A DNA stretch of 64,000 nt from Bifidobacterium sp. N4G05 (GCF_002742445.1 NZ_NJNQ01000003.1:186001-250000), one strand, 5' to 3'. Positions 28,060 to 37,346 are shown, counted from the first letter of the stretch. Notes: generated by a model not told the origin, from the sequence alone. Translations and numbers: made by a program.

Positions 28060-29862
28060 TCACCAAGTTACTGGAATAGCATCAGTTCGCGGGCTTGACG
28101 CAGGCACTTCATACTTCTGCATAAGGAATTCACCAATCTCCGCGGTGACCGGACCTGCCGTCAGACCACCAAAAACGCCTTGCGGTTCCTTCAACACCAC
28201 CGTGACGACAAAGCGAGGATTGTCCGCAGGAATAATCGCCGAATAATCGCTGATAATCGACGACAGTCTGCCATCGGCACCAGCGACTTCCGCCGTACCG
28301 GACTTTGCTGCGACACGATAACCATCCACCTTGATGAACTGGGAGTAATGGTCGGACACGGATTCCATGGCGTTCAGCACCTGAGAGGCCACCTGCTCGT
28401 CAATCACGCGCGTTGCCTCGCCCTCGGGCTTTTGCTCTTCGGAATGTCCTTCGGCATCGCTGATCGCCTTGATGATGCGCTGCGGCTTCTTAACGCCCTT
28501 ATTGGCGATCACGGCAACCGCATTCGTCAGCTGGAGTGCATTGGTCGTGTAAGCCTGGCCGAACAACACGGTGTTCTGGGTTCGCAGATCCCATTGATCG
28601 GCCGAATATAGCAAACCATCCGATTCGCCAGGAAGCCCGAGCCCATTGTCTTGGCCGATGCCGAATTTGCTGATGAAATCGTATCGCTGCTCGTTAGACA
28701 TCTTCTCCCCTGCGATGATCATGCCGACGTTCGACGATTGCTCGAGAATGCCCGCAAGGGTCCAGTGTTCGTCACCGTGGGTGGTCGCGTCGCTGTAGGT
28801 CTGCCCGTTCATCGTGATATGGTCCGGTACAGTGAATTTGTCTGACGCCTGATGCAATCCAAGCTGGATCATTCCCGACATTGTGAAGACCTTGCCAATG
28901 GAACCTGGCTCAAACGTTTCGCTGACGGCCCTGGAAACCGTCATCTTCGCCTGATCGCTGCCGGCTTCGATCTCGTCACTGTCTGCGAGCGCGAGAATAT
29001 CCCCTGTTTGAGTGTCCTGCACCACGGCGATTCCCCATGGCGAACTGTATTTTTCGCAGCTTTCTCTCAGTATTTTTTCGACATACCACTGCACGTCGTG
29101 GTTGATGGTCAGCGTGACATCGGATCCATTGACCGCATCTTTCGATTCGGTCATGGTTCCTGGGATTTCGACGCCGTTGTTGCCTTGTTGGTAAACCTGG
29201 TATCCGTCTTCGCCAGTCAGCGTCTTATTTTCCATTTGTTCGATACCGGCGACGCCTTTGCCTTCGCCATCGACGCCTCCCAGCAACGCTCCCATCAAGG
29301 TTCCGTTAGAATAGATACGTTCGTTGCTGAGTTCCGCATAGACGATACCGTCCAAATTGAGCTTGGAGATTTTGCGTTTAACCGCCGGCGTCACGTCTTT
29401 CTTCAGTACCGCGTATTGACCTGTTCCCGAGAGCATGGCACCCAATTCGGTAGCATCCATGTCCAGTACCGGGGCGAGCAGCCTGGCCACGGCCGCGGCT
29501 CCTGTGGCACCTACCGGTTTGCCGTTGATCTGGTGGCAGATGTCTCCGGTTTGTTTGGTGCACGTTATCGGCGTGAAGGCCTGCGCCCTCTCGGGATTGC
29601 CGATGATGGTGTATCGTTCCACGCTCTGTGCGAGGATAGAACCGTTCGTGTCCATGATTTTTCCGCGGCTCGCCTTTAATGTCACTGTGATGGTTCTGCT
29701 TTGCGCCGCGGCTTGCGCCATGCTTTTGCCGTTGATCAGCTGAACGTTGGCCAATTGGATAAGGCATGCCGTGCCCATCAGCGCCAGAAGGACGCCGATG
29801 GCCATGGTTTTTGTGAGCAGCTTCTTATGGAAACGCGTGTACGTACTGCGAAAAGGATTCAC
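28060..29862 (-). CDS. ftsI: Class B penicillin-binding protein FtsI (septal transpeptidase)
   Basis: Membrane-anchored DD-transpeptidase for septal wall cross-linking. The 600 residues have a short cytoplasmic N-terminus, one span (about 19-41) and the dimerisation module with SRTITVTLKASRGKIMDTNG. The transpeptidase domain carries the three active-site motifs: SIGK (serine 321) in ETFEPGSIGKVF, SSN at 376-378 and KSG at 520-522. The start overlaps the preceding FtsL-like gene by four bases (ATGA). Confidence 0.95.
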   Translation of the reverse strand: MNPFRSTYTRFHKKLLTKTMAIGVLLALMGTACLIQLANVQLINGKSMAQAAAQSRTITVTLKASRGKIMDTNGSILAQSVERYTIIGNPERAQAFTPITCTKQTGDICHQINGKPVGATGAAAVARLLAPVLDMDATELGAMLSGTGQYAVLKKDVTPAVKRKISKLNLDGIVYAELSNERIYSNGTLMGALLGGVDGEGKGVAGIEQMENKTLTGEDGYQVYQQGNNGVEIPGTMTESKDAVNGSDVTLTINHDVQWYVEKILRESCEKYSSPWGIAVVQDTQTGDILALADSDEIEAGSDQAKMTVSRAVSETFEPGSIGKVFTMSGMIQLGLHQASDKFTVPDHITMNGQTYSDATTHGDEHWTLAGILEQSSNVGMIIAGEKMSNEQRYDFISKFGIGQDNGLGLPGESDGLLYSADQWDLRTQNTVLFGQAYTTNALQLTNAVAVIANKGVKKPQRIIKAISDAEGHSEEQKPEGEATRVIDEQVASQVLNAMESVSDHYSQFIKVDGYRVAAKSGTAEVAGADGRLSSIISDYSAIIPADNPRFVVTVVLKEPQGVFGGLTAGPVTAEIGEFLMQKYEVPASSPRTDAIPVTW

Positions 29863-30314
29863 TGAGCGTCGTCTCCGCTTGGCTGATAGCCGTTCAGATC
29901 AATCGTCAAGGCACCTTTTTGAGGCACCATACCCATTTCCTCGGCTTTGCTTGGTAGCGAGGCCTCAAGCTCGTCGAGCTTGGTCTGGTCATCTCCCACG
30001 TCTTGCGTCAAACGGATGATGTTCGACTCGATCCTGTTCGCGTCGAAGGAATCCTGCACCATTTGGGTGCGTAGCATCAAGGATCCCACAAGGCAGATTC
30101 CAAGGAAAATGACAGCAATGACCAAATGCAGCAACGGGGTGCTTCTGGTGCGAGTCCATGTGATGAGCTGTTTGAATCCTCGCTTGACACCATTGCCTTC
30201 GGCACGCGTTCCTTTGACGACATGCAATTCAGGGCGAGTGGTGCCTACAGTTTCGGTTTGGTCCCGGCGTCCTGCGGGAGCCGCGTTTGATGCGATCGTT
30301 CTTGGTGCGGCCAC
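29859..30314 (-). CDS. ftsL: FtsL-like bitopic division protein
   Basis: 151 residues between rsmH and ftsI, the invariable ftsL position. There is a basic cytoplasmic N-terminus, one membrane span (about 60-82, LLHLVIAVIFLGICLVGSLML) and a short extracytoplasmic helix of about 40 residues with heptad-like spacing (RIESNIIRLTQDVGDDQTKLDELEASL). It ends with a flexible tail. Sequence identity among FtsL proteins is low, so the call rests on topology and position. The GTG start is preceded by GGAGG, and the end overlaps ftsI by ATGA. Confidence 0.78.
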   Translation of the reverse strand: MAAPRTIASNAAPAGRRDQTETVGTTRPELHVVKGTRAEGNGVKRGFKQLITWTRTRSTPLLHLVIAVIFLGICLVGSLMLRTQMVQDSFDANRIESNIIRLTQDVGDDQTKLDELEASLPSKAEEMGMVPQKGALTIDLNGYQPSGDDAQ

Positions 30315-30316
30315 GT

Positions 30317-31348
30317 TCAGCCCCTCCTTCCTTGCCGTTTCATGCTTGCGTAGTCATTGCCCCGGTCGAATCGTTTTCGCCAGCGTTCGGGAATTGGCCT
30401 GGTCAGTTCCACTGCACGCAATCGTACGGAAGCCGACCTCGGATTCATGGCGATTTCCTCCTCGTCGGCTTTAATGGCGCCTCGCGTGAGTTCCTTGAAG
30501 AACGGCATCATATCCGGCGGAACCACCGGCATGTCCGCAGGTACATCAGCTTTCAGACCTTGGTTCATGAATGTTTTGACGGTTTTGTCTTCCAGCGAAT
30601 GGTACGACTCCACCACCAAACGCCCTCCCACCGCGAGACGGTTGGCGATCTGGGGCAATGTTCCCGCCAATTTGTCGAGCTCACCGTTGACTTCGATGCG
30701 CAACGCTTGGAACACTCGTTTGGCAGGATTTCCTGCAGGACGGTGCGCCTGCGGCACAACCTCATCCACAAGACGGTTAAGCTGCCCTGATGTGGTCAAC
30801 GGCTCGATCTCACGCCTACGCACGATCGCACGGGCGATCTGCTTGGAGAAGCGTTCCTCACCATACGTACGGAAAATGCGTGCCAGATCGGCAAACGAAT
30901 ATTCGGCAAGCACCTGCTCAGCGGTCAATGGCTGGGTCACGTCCATACGCATATCCAAAGGCGCATCGTGGGAATACGAGAATCCCCGCTCCGTCTCATC
31001 AATCTGCAGACTTGACAATCCCAAATCCATGAACACGGCGTTCACTTGATCGATTCCCTGATCATCAAGCACTTGCGCAAAATCGTCGAACGCGGCATGC
31101 ACAGGTATGAAGCGATCGGCAAGGCCTTCCATCTGCATTCGCTGTGTGGCAAGCGCAAGCGCCTCGGTGTCTCGGTCGATGCCGATCAGGCAAGCATGCG
31201 GGCTCGCTTTAAGGAATGCCGTGGAATGCCCGGCCAAGCCAAGCGTGCAATCCACTGCGATCGACCCTGGCTTCGCCAATGCAGGCGCCACCAGATCCAC
31301 GCAGTCACGCAGCAACACTGGCTGATGAATCGTTGTCACATCTGTCAT
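30317..31348 (-). CDS. rsmH: 16S rRNA (cytosine-1402-N4) methyltransferase RsmH
   Basis: SAM-dependent enzyme that methylates 16S rRNA at C1402. The 343 residues show HQPVLLRDCVDLV, the SAM-binding DCTLGLAGHSTAFL and GIDRDTEAL, the MDLGLSSLQIDETERGFSYSHDAPLDMRMD signature and RVFQALRIEVN near the end. Its ATG shares one base with the stop of mraZ, so translation is coupled. Confidence 0.96.
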   Translation of the reverse strand: MTDVTTIHQPVLLRDCVDLVAPALAKPGSIAVDCTLGLAGHSTAFLKASPHACLIGIDRDTEALALATQRMQMEGLADRFIPVHAAFDDFAQVLDDQGIDQVNAVFMDLGLSSLQIDETERGFSYSHDAPLDMRMDVTQPLTAEQVLAEYSFADLARIFRTYGEERFSKQIARAIVRRREIEPLTTSGQLNRLVDEVVPQAHRPAGNPAKRVFQALRIEVNGELDKLAGTLPQIANRLAVGGRLVVESYHSLEDKTVKTFMNQGLKADVPADMPVVPPDMMPFFKELTRGAIKADEEEIAMNPRSASVRLRAVELTRPIPERWRKRFDRGNDYASMKRQGRRG

Positions 31349-31863
31349 CAGAATTCCACCGCCGGTAATACGTCATCGGCAATATCGGAATACCCCTGCT
31401 CCTTTTCGGCGAGATATTCCTCCCATGCCTGCTTATTCCAAATCTCCGCTCGGGTTCCCACACCAATCACCACAATGTCGCTTCCCAACTTCGCGTAATC
31501 GCGCAACATCTGCGGCACGAGCACACGTCCTTGCTTGTCCGGCTCCTGGTCAACAGCACCGGAAAGGAATACGCGCAAATAGTCGCGCGCGGCCTTATTG
31601 CCCATGGATATGCGCTGAATCTGCAACGCGATCCGGCGAAATTCCGATTGGGGCAGCAGGTAAACACAACGCTCCTGACCTCGGGCCATCACCATGCCCG
31701 GTCCCAATTGACTGCGAAATTTCACAGGCAGTGCCATGCGTCCTTTGGCGTCGATTTTTGGAGTGTATGTTCCCAGCAACAATGGCGGCAATTCCACCAT
31801 CATGTTGCCTGCCTGCATTGCATCGTCCTCGGAGAATGGTGTGGTTGCAACACTTTGAACCAT
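31348..31863 (-). CDS. mraZ: Transcriptional regulator MraZ, first gene of the dcw cluster
   Basis: DNA-binding AbrB-like protein that controls its own dcw operon. The 171 residues contain two MraZ repeats, the first starting LLLGTYTPKIDAKGRMALPVKFRSQL and the second around FLSGAVDQEPDKQGRVLVPQMLRDYA. The first ~28 residues before the conserved start are extra compared with the usual ~145-residue protein. ATG 31863 is preferred over two GTGs just upstream because the AAGGAGG ends seven bases before it. TGGG-type repeats lie upstream. Confidence 0.93.
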   Translation of the reverse strand: MVQSVATTPFSEDDAMQAGNMMVELPPLLLGTYTPKIDAKGRMALPVKFRSQLGPGMVMARGQERCVYLLPQSEFRRIALQIQRISMGNKAARDYLRVFLSGAVDQEPDKQGRVLVPQMLRDYAKLGSDIVVIGVGTRAEIWNKQAWEEYLAEKEQGYSDIADDVLPAVEF

Positions 31864-31913
31864 CACCACACCTCCTTATCCGACACACATGAACACCTCA
31901 GGCCCGAGACTCT

Positions 31914-31950
31914 TTCCCACTTTACCCCACAGGTCACCATAAATCCCCAC
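31914..31950 (-). promoter_or_regulatory. MraZ-box operator upstream of mraZ
   Basis: On the minus strand GTGGGG or GTGGGA occurs three times, with ends in register at 31950, 31930 and 31920. A weaker ATGGTGA fills the 31940 position, giving a ten-base period. A further GTGGGG lies at 31993-31988. Known MraZ boxes are TGGGN repeats at ten-base spacing, so this is the expected autoregulatory site. Confidence 0.75.
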
Positions 31951-32124
31951 GTAAATGGAAAAAATCGGCAAATAAAAGTCCGTTTCTCCCCACAATGAAC
32001 AAGCTCCGTCGAAATTCACTCATCATCCTGCCCTAGAAACATCGCTTTTCGTTTGACAATAATGTTTTCGTAGAAGCCTCGGGGTACATTGGAGTGCCTA
32101 AGTTTTGTGAGGAAGGGATTGTAG

Positions 32125-34404
32125 ATGTCGAGTTATTCCGCCCAGTTGCGTGAAGAACAACAGGCCGTCAGCCGCGCGTATGGCCGCTTGGACGACCTAC
32201 GGGCTCAAGCTCGCGCCCGTCTCGACACCGTGCGGGCAGCGGGCTCGCACGGTTCGCCCACGCAACGCACCGAACGCGACTCCTTCGCCACCATGTACGA
32301 GGACCGTCTCACCCAGTTGCGTGCAGTCGAGGACCGTCTGGTGTTCGGCAGGCTCGATGATGTTCACGGCACGCACCGGTATATCGGTCGTATCGGATTG
32401 TCCGACGAGCACCATGAGCCGATCCTCACCGATTGGCGAGCCGACGCGGCACGCCCGTTCTATGAGGCGACGCCTTCGCACCATGGCGATATCGTAATGC
32501 GTCGCCATATCACGCTGAGTTTCCGTGAAGTGGTCGGTGTCGAAGATGAGGTGCTCGATGTGCATTCCGACCAAGTAGGTCAAGCGTCCTCGGACGGCAC
32601 GCTAACCGGTGAAGGCGCGCTGCTTGCATCATTGAACGCCAAACGCACCGGCAAGATGACCGACATCGTGGCCACCATCCAAGCCGAACAGGACCGTATC
32701 ATCCGTGCAGACCTCAATCAGGCCGTGGTGGTGCAGGGCGGTCCGGGTACCGGCAAAACCGCCGTTGCCCTGCATCGCGCCGCATATCTGCTCTACACGC
32801 ATCGAAGAATGCTCGAACGTTCCGGCGTGCTGGTGGTTGGTCCGAGCTCTACGTTCCTGCATTACATCGACCAGGTGCTTCCCTCCCTTGGTGAGACCGG
32901 AGTAGTCAGCCGCACCATCGCCGATCTCATTCCCGGCGTAATCGCGACAGCGCATGACGATCCGTTCGTGGCAAAACTCAAGGGCGACCGACGCATGGCC
33001 AAGGCCATCGCCAACGCCGTCGCAGCAAGGGAACGCGTTCCTTCGCAATTGCCGTCGATTCGTATCAACGGATTCACTGTGTCCATCGTGCGCACGGATA
33101 TTGAACAGGCCATCACCGATGCCAAACGCACGCGACAGCAGCACAACAAAGCACGCGAAACCTTCGTGCACAGCATGCTGATCGCCATGCGCAACCGTTA
33201 TGTGGACAAACTTGATTACGAACCGGAACAAGCCGAGTTGACGGATGTGATGCAGCAGCTGCGCATGAACGACGCACTGCGTAAGACGTTGAATCTCGCC
33301 TGGCTGCCGATGACCGGCGAATGGCTGGTCGACCAATTGTTCTGCAAGCCGCAGCAGCTTCGCCGTTTCGCACCTTGGCTTGAGGAACGAGACATCGAAG
33401 CGCTGACGCGCCCGAAGGGATCGCCGTTCACAGTCAGCGACGTTCCCTTGTTGGATGAGGCCATGGAGCTGCTTGGCCCCGACCCGAAGGCGGTCGCCCG
33501 TCAAAAGGCGTTGGACGCCAAACGCGCCGAAGAAGAGCAATTCGCACAGGACACGTTGGCACAGGCTGGCATCGGGTCCGGCATCGTTACCTCGCAAATG
33601 CTGGTGGACAATATCAATGGTATGGACGCCGAACTCACCGCGCAGCGCGCCGCCTCGGACCGCGAATGGACGTATGGCCATATCGTCGTCGATGAGGCTC
33701 AGGAGCTCACCGCCATGGATTGGCGTATGCTCATCCGCCGTTGCCCATCGCGTTCGTTTACCATTGTGGGCGACGTAGCGCAAACGTCCGCGTTAGGCGG
33801 CACTCGTTCGTGGCGACGCATGATGGATCCTCTATTCGGCCCCCGCAATTGGCAGCTCAACGAATTGACGATCAACTACCGTAATCCAAAGGAAGTGTCG
33901 CAACTCGCCTGCGATTTCGCGGCTGCCGAAGGTTTGTACATCTCCACCGTCAATGCGGTTCGCGGCGTGCCTGATTCGGTCAAGCGTCTCACCTTGGCCG
34001 ATGAAAGTCTGATTTTCGACGCCGTGGCGCAGCAGACCGTCGATCTGGTTCGTTCGTACATATCCGCCGACGGCACTGGACGTGTGGCCATCATTGCGCC
34101 TGATGATATGGTCAAGTCACTGCGTAGGCGCGTGTACGAACAGTTGCGTGAAACATTGCCGACAAAGGAATTCGACCGTCTTGATGCGCAAAGCTCCTGG
34201 GATGAGCAGGTGACCGTCTGCTCCACCCAAATGGTAAAGGGACTGGAGTATGACGCGGTGATGGTGGTACAGCCGGGAATCATCGAGGAGAACGCTCCTT
34301 CGCGCATTGTGGCAGCCGCCGATCTGTATGTCGCCATGACCAGACCGACGCAACGCCTGCTTATAGTCCGGACAAATGCTGACGAAAAACTGCTCAAGCT
34401 ATAA
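32125..34404 (+). CDS. helD: HelD/HelR-type RNA polymerase-associated helicase
   Basis: Superfamily 1 UvrD-like ATPase of the group that binds RNA polymerase and releases it from stalled or inhibited complexes. The 759 residues begin with a coiled-coil region (about 5-75) leading into RLVFGRLD..THRYIGRIGL, typical of HelD. Walker A GGPGTGKTAVALHR sits at about 205-218, HIVVDEAQELTAMDWRML gives Walker B, and VCSTQMVKGLEYDAVMV with YVAMTRPTQRLLIV forms the C-terminal helicase motifs. The 1A domain is split by a long insertion, as in HelD. It is transcribed divergently from mraZ, and serA starts 10 bases after it. Confidence 0.88.
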   Translation: MSSYSAQLREEQQAVSRAYGRLDDLRAQARARLDTVRAAGSHGSPTQRTERDSFATMYEDRLTQLRAVEDRLVFGRLDDVHGTHRYIGRIGLSDEHHEPILTDWRADAARPFYEATPSHHGDIVMRRHITLSFREVVGVEDEVLDVHSDQVGQASSDGTLTGEGALLASLNAKRTGKMTDIVATIQAEQDRIIRADLNQAVVVQGGPGTGKTAVALHRAAYLLYTHRRMLERSGVLVVGPSSTFLHYIDQVLPSLGETGVVSRTIADLIPGVIATAHDDPFVAKLKGDRRMAKAIANAVAARERVPSQLPSIRINGFTVSIVRTDIEQAITDAKRTRQQHNKARETFVHSMLIAMRNRYVDKLDYEPEQAELTDVMQQLRMNDALRKTLNLAWLPMTGEWLVDQLFCKPQQLRRFAPWLEERDIEALTRPKGSPFTVSDVPLLDEAMELLGPDPKAVARQKALDAKRAEEEQFAQDTLAQAGIGSGIVTSQMLVDNINGMDAELTAQRAASDREWTYGHIVVDEAQELTAMDWRMLIRRCPSRSFTIVGDVAQTSALGGTRSWRRMMDPLFGPRNWQLNELTINYRNPKEVSQLACDFAAAEGLYISTVNAVRGVPDSVKRLTLADESLIFDAVAQQTVDLVRSYISADGTGRVAIIAPDDMVKSLRRRVYEQLRETLPTKEFDRLDAQSSWDEQVTVCSTQMVKGLEYDAVMVVQPGIIEENAPSRIVAAADLYVAMTRPTQRLLIVRTNADEKLLKL

Positions 34405-34414
34405 GGTAGGAATC

Positions 34415-35614
34415 ATGCCTAAAGCATTGTTACTTGAAAACATTCATCCCGACGCGGCGCAGTCGCTGCGTGACCACGGCTTCGAAGTCGAGTGCCTCAA
34501 GGGCGCTCTCAACGAAGACGAACTCATCGACGCTCTGGAGGGCGTTGACCTTCTGGGTATCCGATCCAAAACCAGCGTGACCCGCAAGGTCATCGATGCC
34601 CGTCCGACGCTCACCGCGGTCGGATGCTTCTGCATAGGCACCAATCAGGTCGATCTTGACTATGCGGGCAAGCATGGCATCGCCGTGTTCAATGCCCCAT
34701 ATTCGAACACCCGTTCCGTGGTGGAACTGGTCATCGGCGATATCATCTGCCTGATGCGCCGCATTCCCGCGCACACCCATCACATGAAGCATGGCACGTG
34801 GGATAAGTCCGCTTCCGGCTCCCATGAAGTGCGAGGCAAAACGCTCGGCATCATCGGCTACGGCAATATCGGTTCCCAGCTTTCCGTTATCGCCGAGGCG
34901 CTTGGCATGCGTGTGGTGTTCTACGACATCGAAGAGAAGCTTGCCATGGGCAATGCTCACCGTTGCTCCACGCTAAACGAGCTGCTTGAGCAGTCCGATG
35001 TGGTCACCTTGCATGTCGATGGCCGCAGGTCCAATACCGGTTTCTTCGGTGAGGACCAGTTCTCCCATATGAAGCAGGATTCGATTTTCATCAATCTGTC
35101 CCGCGGTTTCGTGGCGGATTTGGACGCGTTGAAGAAGCACTTGGATTCCGGTCATATTTCAGGCGCTGCAGTGGATGTGTTCCCTATCGAGCCGAAGAAA
35201 AGCGGCGATGAATTCCTGACGAACCTTTCAGATGAAGACAATATGATTCTGACCCCGCATATTGGCGGCTCCACACTTGAAGCGCAGAAATCCATCGGCC
35301 AGTTCGTTTCACAGCGTCTTGAGGATTATTGGTTCAAAGGTTCCACGATGTTGTCGGTTGATCTTCCGCAGATCACCTTGTCCGATATCCGTTCGAACTT
35401 CCGTATCGCGCATCTTCATGCGAATCTGCCTGGCGTCCTCGCCAAGGTGAACCACGTGCTTGGCGAAGAGAACATCAATATCGCAGCCCAGGCGCTTGGC
35501 ACCGAAGGCGAAATCGGCTATGTGGTCACTGATGTGGCGCAGCGCCCGAGCCAGAAGGCTTTGGACGAGCTTGCAGCCATTGAAGGCACGATTCGCATGC
35601 GTATAATCAGCTGA
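34415..35614 (+). CDS. serA: D-3-phosphoglycerate dehydrogenase SerA with ACT domain
   Basis: First step of serine synthesis: oxidises 3-phosphoglycerate with NAD. The 399 residues have the substrate domain (LGIRSKTSVTRKVI, CIGTNQVDLDYAGKHGIAVFNAPYSNTRSVVE), the NAD domain with TLGIIGYGNIGSQLSVIAEALGM, the catalytic region ending LTPHIGGSTLEAQ, and a C-terminal ACT domain (about 325-399, LHANLPGVLAKVNHVLGEENINIAAQ). This is the ~400-residue ACT-type form. The start at 34415 follows AAGGTAGGA; the gene follows helD by 10 bases and is probably co-transcribed. Confidence 0.95.
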   Translation: MPKALLLENIHPDAAQSLRDHGFEVECLKGALNEDELIDALEGVDLLGIRSKTSVTRKVIDARPTLTAVGCFCIGTNQVDLDYAGKHGIAVFNAPYSNTRSVVELVIGDIICLMRRIPAHTHHMKHGTWDKSASGSHEVRGKTLGIIGYGNIGSQLSVIAEALGMRVVFYDIEEKLAMGNAHRCSTLNELLEQSDVVTLHVDGRRSNTGFFGEDQFSHMKQDSIFINLSRGFVADLDALKKHLDSGHISGAAVDVFPIEPKKSGDEFLTNLSDEDNMILTPHIGGSTLEAQKSIGQFVSQRLEDYWFKGSTMLSVDLPQITLSDIRSNFRIAHLHANLPGVLAKVNHVLGEENINIAAQALGTEGEIGYVVTDVAQRPSQKALDELAAIEGTIRMRIIS

Positions 35615-35650
35615 CGGTCTGCAATACGACATACGTCAATACGGCATAAA

Positions 35651-35699
35651 TGCATTGTGGGGGGTTCCAGCCTAAGCGGCTGGACCCCCCCACAATGCA
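35651..35699. terminator. Bidirectional terminator, serA / nrdR
   Basis: A stem of about 22 base pairs (TGCATTGTGG... with the reverse arm ending ...CACAATGCA) contains one mismatch and a TAAG loop. It lies between convergent genes. No T run follows on either strand. Confidence 0.65.
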
Positions 35700-35799
35700 T
35701 AAATCGTCATGTCATGCCGTAATCGCCCAACTTCTGCGTCACTTAGTCCATCCTTGACGAGACAACGCATTGCCACACGTTTCGATAGCGACCATCAAA

Positions 35800-36252
35800 C
35801 TACTTCAGCGCGTCAGCTTTCAGCTCATTGATAGCGTTCTGAAAATCCCCAAGATTCTCAAAGTTCTGATACACACTGGCGAAACGCATGTAAGCAACCT
35901 CGTCAAGATCACGCAACGGTTTCAAAATGGCTTTGCCGACCTCGTCGGACTTGACCTGGGCAAGCCCTCGAGCACGAAGATCCTCTTCAACCTGCTGCCC
36001 GAGCGCCTTCAAATCGTCTTCCTTGATCGGGCGACCCTGGCATGCTTTTCGAACGCCGGAAATCACCTTGTTCCTATCGAACTGTTCGACGTTGCCGGAA
36101 CGCTTCACCACCAACAGCATGGTGGTCTCCAGCGTAGTGAAACGCTTGGAACATTTCGGGCACTCTCGCCTACGGCGAATGGAGTGGCCGTCATCGCTGA
36201 TGCGGGTATCGACCACCTTGGTATCTGGATTCTGACAAAAAGGGCAATGCAT
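35800..36252 (-). CDS. nrdR: NrdR, repressor of ribonucleotide reductase genes
   Basis: ATP/dATP-sensing repressor. The 150 residues begin [22 protein letters not shown], with zinc-ribbon cysteines at 3, 6, 31 and 34, followed by the ATP-cone ([21 protein letters not shown] to FASVYQNF). I use ATG 36252 because NrdR proteins start MxCPxC; an in-frame ATG eight codons upstream exists and neither has a clear ribosome site. It is divergent from lexA. No ribonucleotide reductase gene is in the window. Confidence 0.93.
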   Translation of the reverse strand: MHCPFCQNPDTKVVDTRISDDGHSIRRRRECPKCSKRFTTLETTMLLVVKRSGNVEQFDRNKVISGVRKACQGRPIKEDDLKALGQQVEEDLRARGLAQVKSDEVGKAILKPLRDLDEVAYMRFASVYQNFENLGDFQNAINELKADALK

Positions 36253-36412
36253 GATGTCAAGAATAGCCTGAGCCATTGAACTAGGACAATCCCACGTGAG
36301 TTACACCTCGTCAGGAACGATAAGCCTTTGCCCACTCTGAACGAAACAGAATCCAGATTATTCAAGCGCGCCAGCTCGTTTACTGCACACGAATCATCAC
36401 AACAACCCTTCT

Positions 36413-36494
36413 CAAACAGCTGTTCTATCGAACGCACGTTCTACACATAGCACATATGTTCGATAATCGCAAACACACCTCGAACAGATGTTTG
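36413..36494 (+). promoter_or_regulatory. Cluster of LexA (SOS) boxes upstream of lexA
   Basis: Three sites fit or nearly fit the actinobacterial box CGAACRNRYGTTYG: CGAACGCACGTTCT (36429-36442), AGCACATATGTTCG (36449-36462) and CGAACAGATGTTTG (36481-36494). A weaker fourth, CAAACAGCTGTTCT, lies at 36413-36426. GATAAT at 36462-36467 is a possible -10 for lexA. Spacing of about 16-32 bases would allow cooperative binding. Confidence 0.8.
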
Positions 36495-36546
36495 ATTTCC
36501 TCAGCGTTTCGCGTTATGCTTACCTGAGACCTGAAAGGAGCCCACC

Positions 36547-37260
36547 GTGAGCACCGTCCCATTCACACCCAAAAAGGATGCTGAGCGTCCGGATGAAAGC
36601 ACGCTGACCGATCGCCAGCGCAAGGTGCTCGGCGCCATCAAAAAGCATCTGGCGGAACAGGGTTTCGCCCCTTCGTTCCGCGAAATCGGCGAAGCCGCAG
36701 GGCTGAAAAGTCCGTCATCCGTCAAACACCAGCTGCAAGTGCTTGACGAAAAGGGTTTTATTCGCATGAATGCGAACAAGGGCAGGGCTATTGAAGTCGT
36801 AAGCTTTGACGATGAATCCTCGCCGAACAAGGTGGCACGGGTCATTCCATTCCCAGGCCAATCCGATTCCAGCGGTTCCATCATGGCCTCACGAGATGTT
36901 CCTTTGGTGGGGCGCATCGCCGCGGGAGTGCCCATCACCGCCGAACAGCATGTGGATGATGTGATGCGACTGCCCGAACGGCTCACCGGTACCGGAAATC
37001 TGTTCATGCTTGAGGTGCACGGCGATTCCATGATCGACGCGGCCATTTGCGACGGCGATTTTGTGGTGGTACGCGAGCAGAATACCGCGGAGAACGGAGA
37101 TATTGTGGCGGCACTGCTCGACGATGAGGCCACAGTGAAGACGTTCCGCAAGGATCACGGTCATGTCTGGCTCATTCCGCACAATCCCGCTTACTCCCCC
37201 ATTGATGGCACGCATGCTGAAATCATGGGCAAGGTGGTTACCGTACTCCGCAAGATCTAA
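36547..37260 (+). CDS. lexA: LexA SOS repressor
   Basis: 237-residue repressor that cleaves itself when RecA is activated. The N-terminal winged HTH (about 20-85) includes LTDRQRKVLGAIKKHLAEQGFAPSFREIGEAAGLKSPSSVKHQLQVLDEKGFI. The cleavage site Ala-Gly is in VGRIAAGVPITAEQ. The catalytic Ser is in EVHGDSMIDAAICDGDFVVV and the Lys in DEATVKTFRKDHG. AAAGGAG lies upstream of the GTG start. Confidence 0.95.
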   Translation: MSTVPFTPKKDAERPDESTLTDRQRKVLGAIKKHLAEQGFAPSFREIGEAAGLKSPSSVKHQLQVLDEKGFIRMNANKGRAIEVVSFDDESSPNKVARVIPFPGQSDSSGSIMASRDVPLVGRIAAGVPITAEQHVDDVMRLPERLTGTGNLFMLEVHGDSMIDAAICDGDFVVVREQNTAENGDIVAALLDDEATVKTFRKDHGHVWLIPHNPAYSPIDGTHAEIMGKVVTVLRKI

Positions 37261-37286
37261 GGCATAATGATCGTCTCGCCCTTTAC

Positions 37287-37346
37287 AAAACCGCGCTCTT
37301 GGACGTGAAGTCAAACATTTGATTTCACGTCCAAGAGCGCGGTTTT
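37287..37346. terminator. Very long bidirectional terminator, lexA / cation efflux gene
   Basis: Arms 37287-37314 and 37319-37346 pair over 28 positions with a single G-T wobble and a four-base loop. The A run before and T run after give it a U tract on both strands. It lies between convergent genes. Confidence 0.9.

Noticed and set aside
32041..32124. TTGACA at 32053 as the helD promoter -35
   Set aside because: No acceptable -10 lies 16-19 bases downstream; the nearest TACATT is 26 bases away.
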